Shown in pieces: positions 1 through 5,354 of a stretch of 5,354 nucleotides of DNA. Position 1 is the first letter of the stretch; each line of letters begins with the position of its first letter. Where the stretch lies: the NCBI GenBank assembly GCA_023257955.1, contig JALRAY010000061.1, positions 1 through 5,354 on the forward strand, written 5' to 3'. The position numbers and the translations under genes are program-made. Source of the DNA: Amoebophilaceae bacterium (lineage in GTDB: Bacteria > Bacteroidota > Bacteroidia > Cytophagales > Amoebophilaceae). The notes under the pieces are model-generated. The model was given only the letters and a program-made list of their open reading frames with translations, was not told where the DNA came from and ran no database searches.

Positions 1-37
1 TAATAGCCTGACTTGAAATTATCACGTGGGAGGGGAG

Positions 38-322
38 TTAACCAAAGAATTTCGCTTTTTCTTTCACGATCAGTATAGCTTCTAAGACATCAACTGCATT
101 ACCGACTTTAATAATTAGTCTTTGACCAAGCTGTGCTAAAGCTTTATCAAGTTCGGAGAGGCATGCTTCCAAAAACATATAATGCCTGTCACTCATGTCT
201 GACTCACGCCAGAGAGCTGATTCCAATATATAGAGGGGTAAGATAGGCCCTTTTTCACAGGCCATAGCGAGGGCCGCATTGTCTATTATACGTAAATCTC
301 TTTTGAACCAGACAATATTCAT
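38..322 (-). pseudogene. phr: Photolyase/cryptochrome, N-terminal fragment (broken gene)
   Basis: The 94-residue product opens with MNIVWFKRDLRIIDNAAL, followed by LPLYILE, a DMSDRHYMFLEACLSELD stretch and LGQRLIIKVGNAVDVLEAI. This is the start of the N-terminal alpha/beta (antenna-binding) domain of DNA photolyases and cryptochromes, which use blue light and FAD to repair pyrimidine dimers or to signal. Family members are usually about 450-510 residues. Here similarity fades near residue 84, and after ten or so unrelated residues (ending KAKFFG) a TAA stop occurs at 40-38. The whole FAD-binding helical domain is missing, and I could not find a continuation in the other minus-strand frames of bases 1-37. 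The ATG directly follows the stop of the dehydrogenase gene (ATAAATG), so translation may be coupled. The fragment should have no repair activity. Whether deletion, frameshift or an insertion beyond the left edge broke it cannot be seen. Confidence 0.82.
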
Positions 323-1024
323 TTATGGTAAAATCTCGCTTCCATCCCAAGCAAAACATTTGCCTGTCTCGCTAGGGGTTAAATTTTCTAAAACTTCTAA
401 TAATTTTTGAACTGCATACTCAGGAGTGAAAAGCTTATCTGCTGCTACATTACGCTGAAATGGCCTTGATAAATCACTATCCACCGTACCAGGATGTAAG
501 CCAACGATGATAGCGTTCTTGTTTTTTCTAGCGATCTCAATGGATGCATTCTTGATCATCATATTCAGTGCAGCTTTAGAAGCTCTATAAGCATACCATC
601 CTCCAAGTTTATTGTCTGATATACTACCCACACGAGCAGAAAGTGCCGCAAATATTGATCTGTTTGTGCTATTGAGTTTTGGTAGAAAATATTTGGCTAT
701 TAGGGCAGGTGTTATTGTGTTGACTTGAAAAAGATGCTGAAACTTTGCTGCTGATAAATCTTTGAGTGATTTTTCCGGCATAATATCAACATTATGTAAC
801 ATACCATTAGCAACAATTACTAAATCCAATGGTTCAGACTGAGCGGATAACTCCGCAGCTGCTGCTAAGGATGCTTCATCAGAATAATTGATGAGGTTAT
901 GACTACACTGAGAAAATGCGAATAACGTAGCATCTGGGTATCGTTTTTGTAAGAGTAGTTTAAAGCCATGTCCAATAGCACCAGATACTCCAATTATAGC
1001 CAAATTGCGTGGATTAAAGTTCAT
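323..1024 (-). CDS. Short-chain dehydrogenase/reductase, C-factor (CsgA-like) type
   Basis: This intact 233-residue protein is a cytosolic NAD(P)-dependent short-chain dehydrogenase with a Rossmann fold. The glycine-rich dinucleotide loop is GVSGAIGHG at residues 12-20. The NAG-type motif appears as ANG at 72-74, and the helix-4 asparagine is probably N102. The catalytic YxxxK is Y146-RAS-K150, preceded by SARVGSIS (129-136), which supplies the active-site serine. The PG motif is HPGTV at 177-181. The C-terminus, TGKCFAWDGSEILP, is typical of the C-factor/CsgA-like branch, and the length is normal. The substrate cannot be told from sequence. In many proteobacteria, genes of this type lie next to photolyase genes (my recollection), and here a photolyase fragment abuts the stop codon, so the pair looks like one inherited or acquired unit. 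No Shine-Dalgarno sequence precedes the ATG. G+C in a hand-counted sample is lower than in the phosphoesterase gene upstream. Confidence 0.9.
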   Translation of the reverse strand: MNFNPRNLAIIGVSGAIGHGFKLLLQKRYPDATLFAFSQCSHNLINYSDEASLAAAAELSAQSEPLDLVIVANGMLHNVDIMPEKSLKDLSAAKFQHLFQVNTITPALIAKYFLPKLNSTNRSIFAALSARVGSISDNKLGGWYAYRASKAALNMMIKNASIEIARKNKNAIIVGLHPGTVDSDLSRPFQRNVAADKLFTPEYAVQKLLEVLENLTPSETGKCFAWDGSEILP

Positions 1025-1276
1025 ATAATTAGGAAGTATGGATTGGTATCTCCATGTAGCGTGATAGCCAATTAGTAGTTCCGTTTCTAATATCTTCTTA
1101 AAGAGGTAGTGGTATAAAGCTACATGTTAACTGAATAGCAGAAGGCCCCTGTGATTTTGAGAGATAGCAAAAATTACCAAAGCGTCATTTTTCTGGATTA
1201 TTATACCCTAAGTGATTACTAATGCCTTTCCTTGATTGCCTACCATGTACAGCTAACCCACTACCAGCCTATGCTA
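1025..1276. other. Intergenic gap upstream of the dehydrogenase gene
   Basis: These 252 bases show no gene, tRNA or convincing terminator. The gap contains repeat copy A (1038-1265). A perfect TATAAT lies on the minus strand at 1205-1200, but nothing close to TTGACA sits 16-18 bases upstream, so it is a weak promoter candidate for the dehydrogenase gene about 175 bases downstream. Confidence 0.6.
1038..1265 (-). repeat. Diverged intergenic repeat, copy A
   Basis: Several short blocks in this gap recur in the same order and orientation in the gap before sufS (copy B). They are ATGGATTGGT at 1038-1047 (10/10), AGCGTG at 1058-1063, a 20-base block at 1106-1125 (16/20, starting GTAGTGGT), a block ending ATGCC at 1214-1226, GCCTACCATGTACA at 1238-1251 (12/14) and CACTACC at 1259-1265. 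Copy A is about 80 bases longer than copy B, mostly between the second and third blocks. The alignment was made by eye, and the nature of the element is unknown. Confidence 0.45.
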
Positions 1277-1777
1277 CTACCTCCCACGGAGGCCCAACTC
1301 GATTGCTTCCATATTAGACAGCTGCCCCCCTTCTATTCCCAGCCTCAGTATAGTTCTTACATGGTGTATTCCATGCTGCCCCGCAGCGCCTGGATTGATA
1401 TATAGCAAAGGCGGATGTTGCTTATCACGCAGCACACGTAAAATATGAGAGTGCCCACATACCAGCAGATCAAACGAGGTCTGCCGTAGCCTTGTTAAAA
1501 TAGCAGGCGTATACCTAGGCGGCAGACCCGCAATATGCGTGATCCACACCCGAAGGCCATCACAGTCAAATAGCTGATCTTGCGGATAATGCCTGCGGAT
1601 CTCTGGGCCATCTATATTACCATGCACCGCGCGCAGCGGCTTAAAAGCCGCTAAATCCTCCACCACATCTATATCTCCTATATCCCCCGCATGCCATATT
1701 TCGTCACAAGGTTCAAAATATTGAAACACCTGTGGATCGAGATAACCGTGTGTGTCTGAAATGATACCAATCTTCAT
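1277..1777 (-). CDS. YfcE/MJ0936-family metallophosphoesterase
   Basis: This 166-residue cytosolic protein belongs to the small calcineurin-like phosphoesterases, whose characterised members hydrolyse phosphodiesters with two bound metal ions (often Mn2+). All metal and active-site motifs are present in order: D8-T-H10, HAGD ending at D32, GN at 53-54 (GNID), TH at 80-81, GHSH at 108-111, and NPG at 128-130. The length is normal for the family. The physiological substrate is unknown. The ATG at 1777 lies 18 bases after the stop of the sufE-DUF59 gene, so it is probably co-transcribed with the Suf genes. The sequence before it is A-rich (GAAAAAGA) but has no standard Shine-Dalgarno motif. No link between this enzyme and Fe-S assembly is implied beyond the shared transcript. 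Hand-counted samples gave 45% and 53% G+C, richer than the outer genes. Confidence 0.93.
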   Translation of the reverse strand: MKIGIISDTHGYLDPQVFQYFEPCDEIWHAGDIGDIDVVEDLAAFKPLRAVHGNIDGPEIRRHYPQDQLFDCDGLRVWITHIAGLPPRYTPAILTRLRQTSFDLLVCGHSHILRVLRDKQHPPLLYINPGAAGQHGIHHVRTILRLGIEGGQLSNMEAIELGLRGR

Positions 1778-1795
1778 AGTCTTTTTCGCATGAAT

Positions 1796-2563
1796 TTATA
1801 AAAACCCTAGCTCCAGCTTCGCCGCCTCCGACATCCTATCCGTGCTATAGGGCGGGTCAAAGGTAATCTCCACATCTACTTCATTCACGCCCTCAATCAT
1901 GCTAATCTTGCTTTTAACGTCACTAGGGATGATATCTGCAGCGGGACAGTTGGGAGACGTTAACGTCATCAGTACATGCACATTGTTCAGGGGATAAATA
2001 TTCACTTCATAGATTAACCCTAGTTCATAGATGTTGACCGGAATTTCAGGGTCATGTACTTGTTTGATAGCATCCAGGATCTGTTCTCGCAGCAAGGCAG
2101 ATTCATCACTTCCTTGCGTATGCGCACTAGCCGGTGCTATAGCCAGCTCTTTAATCGTTTGAATCATGCTCGCCAAACCACTCATCCGTTGCGAACCTAT
2201 AAACTGCTGCATCCCTATGCGGTCTATGAAGAAAAGATCTGCATGCAGGATATCAGACCTGGATTGACCAGATAATACGCGGATGAGCAAACTAATCAAC
2301 CCCTTGGTAATGGTGGTATTGCTATCTGCTTGAAAGTAAAGCACGTCGCCTTGCACCTGGCAGCTTAACCAAACGGTGGACATGCATCCTTTGATTTGAT
2401 TTTTGGGAACTTTTTCTTCCTCTGGGAAGGGAGGCAGCTGCTCCCCTAGCTCTATCAAGTACTGCAGCGTAGCTTCCCTATCGTCAGCCAATACGTTAAA
2501 TTCTTCAATGATCGCTTGTTGGATATCATACATGGATGCTGGTAATGTAGCGGAAGAGGACAT
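1796..2563 (-). CDS. sufE: SufE-DUF59 (MIP18/SufT-like) fusion protein
   Basis: This 255-residue protein joins two Fe-S assembly modules. Residues about 11-142 are SufE, the sulfur acceptor that takes persulfide from SufS. The key cysteine is C60 in the motif KNQIKGCMSTVWL, and the LIELGEQLPPFPEE stretch before it is typical. After a polar linker (about 143-155), residues 156-255 form a DUF59/MIP18 domain with DPEIPVNIYELGLIY (171-185), TSPNCPAA carrying C206, and the ending FDPPYSTDRMSEAAKLELG. Proteins of that family help assemble or transfer Fe-S clusters. In Bacteroidota I would expect separate neighbouring sufE and DUF59 genes, so the fusion is noteworthy. The reading frame is continuous. 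M1 is used as the start, but M11 (ATG at 2533) would also give a normal SufE N-terminus, and neither has a Shine-Dalgarno sequence. It follows sufS after 89 bases and precedes the phosphoesterase gene by 18 bases. Confidence 0.92.
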   Translation of the reverse strand: MSSSATLPASMYDIQQAIIEEFNVLADDREATLQYLIELGEQLPPFPEEEKVPKNQIKGCMSTVWLSCQVQGDVLYFQADSNTTITKGLISLLIRVLSGQSRSDILHADLFFIDRIGMQQFIGSQRMSGLASMIQTIKELAIAPASAHTQGSDESALLREQILDAIKQVHDPEIPVNIYELGLIYEVNIYPLNNVHVLMTLTSPNCPAADIIPSDVKSKISMIEGVNEVDVEITFDPPYSTDRMSEAAKLELGFL

Positions 2564-2647
2564 AAAGTAGAATAGTTAGTAGTTACGAAAGTAGTAGGTA
2601 TGAAAGTAGCAGTTATAAAAGCAGGTAGTTAGGAAAGCCATAAGGTT
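2564..2647. repeat. Degenerate tandem repeats of about 15 bases between sufS and sufE
   Basis: Read on the plus strand, successive units are GAAAGTAGTAGGTAT (2587-2601), GAAAGTAGCAGTTAT (2602-2616), AAAAGCAGGTAGTTAG (2617-2632) and a decayed GAAAGCCATAAGGTT (2633-2647). A related start, AAAGTAGAATAGTTAG, lies at 2564-2579. The two central units differ at two positions. The array fills nearly the whole gap between the two Suf genes, so on the transcript it is a pyrimidine-rich spacer. There is no dyad symmetry within the units and no spacer/repeat pattern. It is most simply explained by slippage expansion. Confidence 0.6.
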
Positions 2648-2652
2648 CAACA

Positions 2653-3861
2653 CTAGCGTATAATCCGCGCCAGCTGCTCTACAAAATAAGTAATCTCCGC
2701 TTCTGTATTATAGATACCGATAGAAGCACGGACTATGCCGTCTACGCCTAGTCTTTTCATCAACGGCTGGGTGCAGCCATGGCCTGTGCGCACGGCTATT
2801 CCTTGGGCATCTAATAATAGTCCTATATCCAGGTGATGCATGGTAGGTATGGCAAAGGAAAGAATTCCCACACTATCCCTTGCGGTGCTGATGAGGCGTA
2901 ACCCTTTTATATCTTGCAAAAGCTGCTTGGCATACGCTGATAATTGTTGCTCATACTCCATGATATACTTCCAGCCAATAGCTTGTAACCATGCGATGGC
3001 TGCGCCCAAAGCCACGATATTGGCCGTATTGGGCGTCCCTGCTTCAAATTTATATGGCAAGCCGGTGTAAGTACTCTGCGGCAACGTTACCTGGTCTATC
3101 ATCCCCCCCCCTACTTGATAAGGCGGCAACTGCTCTAGGAGCGCTCTTTTGCCATATAAGACGCCTACTCCCGTAGGTGCATACATTTTATGAGACGAGA
3201 AAATTAAGAAATCACAATCCAACTGTTGGACATCTATAGGCATATGCGCAACCGCTTGCGCAGCATCTACTAAGACGACGGCTCCTACAGCATGCGCTTT
3301 TTGTACGATTTCAGCAATAGGATTGATAGTTCCGAGATTATTAGATACCTGGGTAAGAGCTACGATCTTGGTTCGCGGCTTCAAGCGCTTTTCAAACTCT
3401 TCCATGATTAGCTCTCCCTGATCATTGATGGGGATGACGGCTAAGTGCGCGCCCTTGCGCTCACATGCTAGTTGCCAAGGCACGATGTTGGAGTGATGTT
3501 CCATTTCGGAGATAAGGATTTCATCTCCTGGCTGAATGTATGCCGCGCCATAGCTGTTAGCTACTAGGTTGATGCTAGCTGTAGTGCCGGAGGTAAAGAT
3601 GATTTCTGTAGATTCCTTGGCATGGATAAACTGCTGTACAGCTTTGCGGGTCTCTTCTAAAGCATGGGTGGCATTGGTTGCTAAGGTATGCGTGGCTCTA
3701 TGGACATTGGCATTGCCTTGGTGATAGTAGGCGATCAAGGCATCTAACGCAGGTTGCAACGTCTGCGTAGTAGCGGCATTGTCTAAATATACCAACGGTT
3801 TATTCCCATGTATGGATTGTTGTAGGCTATAAAAGGACTGTCTAATTTCGTCTATGGTCAT
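2653..3861 (-). CDS. sufS: Cysteine desulfurase SufS
   Basis: This 402-residue PLP-dependent enzyme converts cysteine to alanine and passes the sulfur as a persulfide to SufE for Fe-S cluster assembly. Visible motifs are YLDNAATTQ (25-33), FTSGTTASIN (89-98), EMEHHSN with H123 over the cofactor, DAAQ (199-202), SSHKMYAPTG with the PLP lysine K225, FEAGTPNTANI (272-282), and the active-site loop RTGHGCTQP (358-366) with cysteine C363. R378 in VRAS fits the substrate-carboxylate arginine. The loop usually reads GHHC, so the second His is Gly here. The length matches E. coli SufS closely. Glycines 251-253 are encoded by nine consecutive G's. The next genes are the SufE fusion and a phosphoesterase, while sufB, sufC and sufD are not upstream, which makes the locus split compared with usual suf operons. 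No Shine-Dalgarno sequence precedes the ATG. Confidence 0.96.
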   Translation of the reverse strand: MTIDEIRQSFYSLQQSIHGNKPLVYLDNAATTQTLQPALDALIAYYHQGNANVHRATHTLATNATHALEETRKAVQQFIHAKESTEIIFTSGTTASINLVANSYGAAYIQPGDEILISEMEHHSNIVPWQLACERKGAHLAVIPINDQGELIMEEFEKRLKPRTKIVALTQVSNNLGTINPIAEIVQKAHAVGAVVLVDAAQAVAHMPIDVQQLDCDFLIFSSHKMYAPTGVGVLYGKRALLEQLPPYQVGGGMIDQVTLPQSTYTGLPYKFEAGTPNTANIVALGAAIAWLQAIGWKYIMEYEQQLSAYAKQLLQDIKGLRLISTARDSVGILSFAIPTMHHLDIGLLLDAQGIAVRTGHGCTQPLMKRLGVDGIVRASIGIYNTEAEITYFVEQLARIIR

Positions 3862-3900
3862 GGTGCACAGGTGTTGTATGTATTGCTTATAATATGAGGC

Positions 3901-4048
3901 ATGGATTGGTGATATCAGCGTGGGATTGTGTTGGAGCTGTGTATACGTAGTGGTCTAAATATACGTAATGTGTAAAATACATCCGATAAATTATGCCAAA
4001 GCAAGCCATCTCTCTCATAGCCTATCATGTATACTTTAATTCACTACC
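3901..4048 (-). repeat. Diverged intergenic repeat, copy B
   Basis: This is the partner of copy A at 1038-1265. The blocks are ATGGATTGGT (3901-3910), AGCGTG (3917-3922), a 20-base block at 3947-3966 starting GTAGTGGT, GATAAATTATGCC (3985-3997), GCCTATCATGTATA (4020-4033) and CACTACC (4042-4048). Order and orientation match copy A, and both copies sit between the end of one minus-strand gene and the start of the next. Here the first block begins 40 bases before the sufS ATG; in copy A it begins 14 bases before the dehydrogenase ATG. Confidence 0.45.
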
Positions 4049-4062
4049 CAAACCACCAAGAC

Positions 4063-4088
4063 CAAAGTTAGAGTTCTGCCCTCCTCAA
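4063..4088 (-). promoter_or_regulatory. sufS: Possible Bacteroidota-type promoter for sufS
   Basis: On the minus strand TAACTTTG (4070-4063) matches the Bacteroidota -7 consensus TAnnTTTG. A TTG lies at 4088-4086, but the gap between them is 15 bases, shorter than the usual 17-23. If used, the transcript leader would be roughly 195 bases and would contain repeat copy B. The match is short and could be chance. Confidence 0.2.
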
Positions 4089-4109
4089 CCCGTCGAAACC
4101 GTAATTCGC

Positions 4110-4123
4110 GAGACAGATGTCTC
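4110..4123. other. Short inverted repeat after the AAA-like gene
   Basis: GAGACA (4110-4115) and TGTCTC (4118-4123) form a perfect 6-base inverted repeat with a 2-base centre, lying 15 bases past the stop of the AAA-like gene. On the minus strand it is followed by GCGAATTACGG rather than a T run, so it is not a standard intrinsic terminator. It could be a weak terminator stem, an operator half-site pair or nothing. Confidence 0.3.
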
Positions 4124-4137
4124 TATAGGTTCATTTG

Positions 4138-5354
4138 CTATGAATTGATGTATGCTATCTCATGCAATACCTCTACCTCTTTCTTGTGGAAAGCTATGCC
4201 CAGCTTTAAAACACTTTTGATGTGTTTTTCTCCTACTATAGTAGCAGTATATTCCTGAGCTGTTATTTGCTCCAAAGCCTCTGCTGCTACTGCGTGTAAT
4301 GCATTCTTTTGTTTTGCGTACTTATATTCTAGGATAATAGCTTGGGTTCCTTGGTATTGTCTAGGTACTATTACTGTATCTACATAACCGCTTCCAGATT
4401 CTTTTTCATGACTTACTTCCTGATGGATATTCATGCCATATAATATACCCACCATTAAACAATGGTAATAGCCTTCTTTTAAAGGAACTGTCGCATTGGG
4501 ATCTTCTTCTGAAGCTGCTTCTGGGGTATTGTTATTTACTATCACTTTGGCTTTAGTGGTAGTTTTTCTCCCTTGTGTTACGAGTTGTTTCTGTTCTTCA
4601 TCTGTGTTTACCTGCGTATCATCATCTGCTTTTTCTTTTATTATCCGGAAACTAAATTGTTTGCCTAAAAAGTCTTTTAGCCTTTGTTGAAACAGTGCTA
4701 CATCCCCTGTTAGTAATGGTATGGCTATCTCCCCTATTGAGGAAGCGTGTACGCCTAATTTTTTTGCTACCCATTTTCTAATTAAGGTTTTAAAGGCGCT
4801 TGTTATTTCTTGATTAGGTATACCCAACGTGCAGAGCATACCTTCTTCTGTTCTTCGCTTACGTTTAGGATTTAGATACCCGCTATGTAACAATAAACTA
4901 GTTACGGTGGTTTTATTAGCCGCTAATACATCTGTGAGATCTATATTTTCTTCTATCAATATATTGTCTTGGTACCCATGCTGTCTTACAAAACCTTGCA
5001 TAGCTTCTTGCACATCATCTTCTATCATTATTTTAGCAAGGAGGCCAAAGCTACCACTCTCCTCCCAGTAGTTTTTAATCTCCTGTTCTTCACTAAACAA
5101 ACATCTAACCATTGACCAAGGATTATAGAGTTCCAAGCCACCATAGCTATAACCATTATACCATTGCTTGATTTCTTCTTTCTTATCTTCTGAAATATTT
5201 TGTTGCTGACACAGCATATCTACCTCATCTTGTGTAAATCCATAGTAAGCAGAGAATTTTTTATCTAAGACACTATGCTCTGTAAAGTTATTGAGCTCGG
5301 AAAAGAGATTGGCTTTGGCGATTCTGAGTATCCCTGTTACAACTCCTTTCTCTA
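4138..5354 (-). CDS. AAA-ATPase-like / PD-(D/E)XK nuclease-superfamily protein (DUF1703 type), C-terminal part
   Basis: The frame is open without a stop to the window edge, so the gene starts outside; the ATG at 5217 is internal. About 404 residues are visible. Upstream of that ATG the frame reads TGILRIAKANLFSELNN and KKFSAYYGFTQDEV, then WYNGYSYGGLELYNPWSMV and LLHSGYLNP, all typical of the end of the AAA-ATPase-like domain (PF09820); the Walker motifs would lie beyond the edge. The C-terminus is a PD-(D/E)XK nuclease-like domain (PF08011). The likely catalytic residues are D in GSGYVDTV (codon 4380-4378), E and K in ILEYKYA (4329-4327, 4323-4321) and Q in LEQITAQEY (4269-4267). Between QFSFRI and EGYYHCLMVGILYG lies a charged, low-complexity insertion (4638-4480) that I do not expect in the family. 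Function is unproven; the family is expanded in amoeba and insect symbionts of this phylum. Sampled G+C is about 35%. Confidence 0.88.
   Translation of the reverse strand, partial: EKGVVTGILRIAKANLFSELNNFTEHSVLDKKFSAYYGFTQDEVDMLCQQQNISEDKKEEIKQWYNGYSYGGLELYNPWSMVRCLFSEEQEIKNYWEESGSFGLLAKIMIEDDVQEAMQGFVRQHGYQDNILIEENIDLTDVLAANKTTVTSLLLHSGYLNPKRKRRTEEGMLCTLGIPNQEITSAFKTLIRKWVAKKLGVHASSIGEIAIPLLTGDVALFQQRLKDFLGKQFSFRIIKEKADDDTQVNTDEEQKQLVTQGRKTTTKAKVIVNNNTPEAASEEDPNATVPLKEGYYHCLMVGILYGMNIHQEVSHEKESGSGYVDTVIVPRQYQGTQAIILEYKYAKQKNALHAVAAEALEQITAQEYTATIVGEKHIKSVLKLGIAFHKKEVEVLHEIAYINS

Larger units (their letters stand above)
3862..4137. other. Intergenic gap upstream of sufS
   Basis: These 276 bases contain no supported gene. 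They hold repeat copy B (3901-4048), a possible promoter (4063-4088) and a short hairpin (4110-4123). The gap separates the AAA-like gene from sufS, and a promoter for the sufS unit would be expected here. Confidence 0.6.

Noticed and set aside
1169..1192. AAAAAT/ATTTTT inverted repeat in the gap after the phosphoesterase gene as a terminator
   Set aside because: The arms are A+T only with a 12-base loop and no G+C stem, so it would be unstable.
25..1288. A 9-base inverted match, CGTGGGAGG (25-33) against CCTCCCACG (1280-1288), that could mark the ends of an inserted dehydrogenase-photolyase segment
   Set aside because: Dozens of 9-base matches are expected by chance in a window of this size, and no longer terminal repeat or target duplication extends it.
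1280..1292. CCTCC-CAC-GGAGG hairpin at the 3' end of the phosphoesterase gene as a terminator
   Set aside because: The stem is only five pairs, lies within the coding sequence, and is not followed by a T run on the minus strand.
2054..2275. Plus-strand open frame opposite the sufE-DUF59 gene
   Set aside because: It is antisense to a well-supported gene and its product has no recognisable domain.
2564..2647. The tandem units as a CRISPR array
   Set aside because: Units are about 15 bases, directly adjacent and degenerate, with no unique spacers.
2840..3176. Two overlapping plus-strand open frames opposite sufS
   Set aside because: They are antisense to a clear SufS with all motifs, and their compositions look like chance translations.
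4496..5071. Plus-strand open frames opposite the AAA-like gene (4496-4690 and 4829-5071), one with a hydrophobic stretch
   Set aside because: They mirror the coding strand's composition. The hydrophobic stretch is the antisense of the charged insertion, and neither shows independent support.
4138..5217. The AAA-like gene starting at the ATG at 5217
   Set aside because: The frame stays open to the window edge and the residues before this ATG match the family, so this methionine is internal.

Overview
The window reads almost entirely on the minus strand. It looks like a piece of a Bacteroidota chromosome, most plausibly an intracellular symbiont of the Amoebophilus/Cardinium type. This placement is an inference with three grounds. 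No readable start has a clear Shine-Dalgarno sequence, as is common in Bacteroidota. The SufS, SufE-DUF59 and phosphodiesterase proteins resemble Cytophagales versions. A large AAA-ATPase-like/PD-(D/E)XK protein of a family expanded in such symbionts is present. No taxonomic marker gene is present.

Right to left, in the order of transcription: (1) 5354-4138 is the C-terminal part of an AAA-ATPase-like protein with a PD-(D/E)XK nuclease-like domain. Its reading frame stays open to the window edge, so the gene begins outside. (2) After a 276-base gap come sufS (3861-2653), a fused sufE-DUF59 gene (2563-1796) and a YfcE-type metallophosphoesterase (1777-1277), probably one transcription unit. 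SufS takes sulfur from cysteine, the SufE half accepts it as a persulfide, and the DUF59 half belongs to a family involved in Fe-S cluster assembly or transfer. The scaffold genes sufB, sufC and sufD are not in the window. (3) After a 252-base gap come an intact short-chain dehydrogenase of the C-factor type (1024-323) and, abutting its stop codon, only the first fifth or less of a photolyase/cryptochrome gene (322-38), which is broken.

The two long intergenic gaps, each just upstream of a gene start, share several collinear similar blocks and may be diverged copies of one dispersed element. The sufS to sufE gap holds degenerate tandem repeats of about 15 bases. Hand counts on 60-base samples gave about 45-53% G+C in the phosphoesterase gene, against about 35-37% in the dehydrogenase and AAA-like genes, so composition may be mosaic.

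No CRISPR array, tRNA, rRNA, intact transposase or clear new multi-gene system is visible. The points most worth following are the paired intergenic element, the SufE-DUF59 fusion in a split Suf locus, the 9-G run inside sufS, the broken photolyase gene and the charged insertion in the nuclease-like protein.
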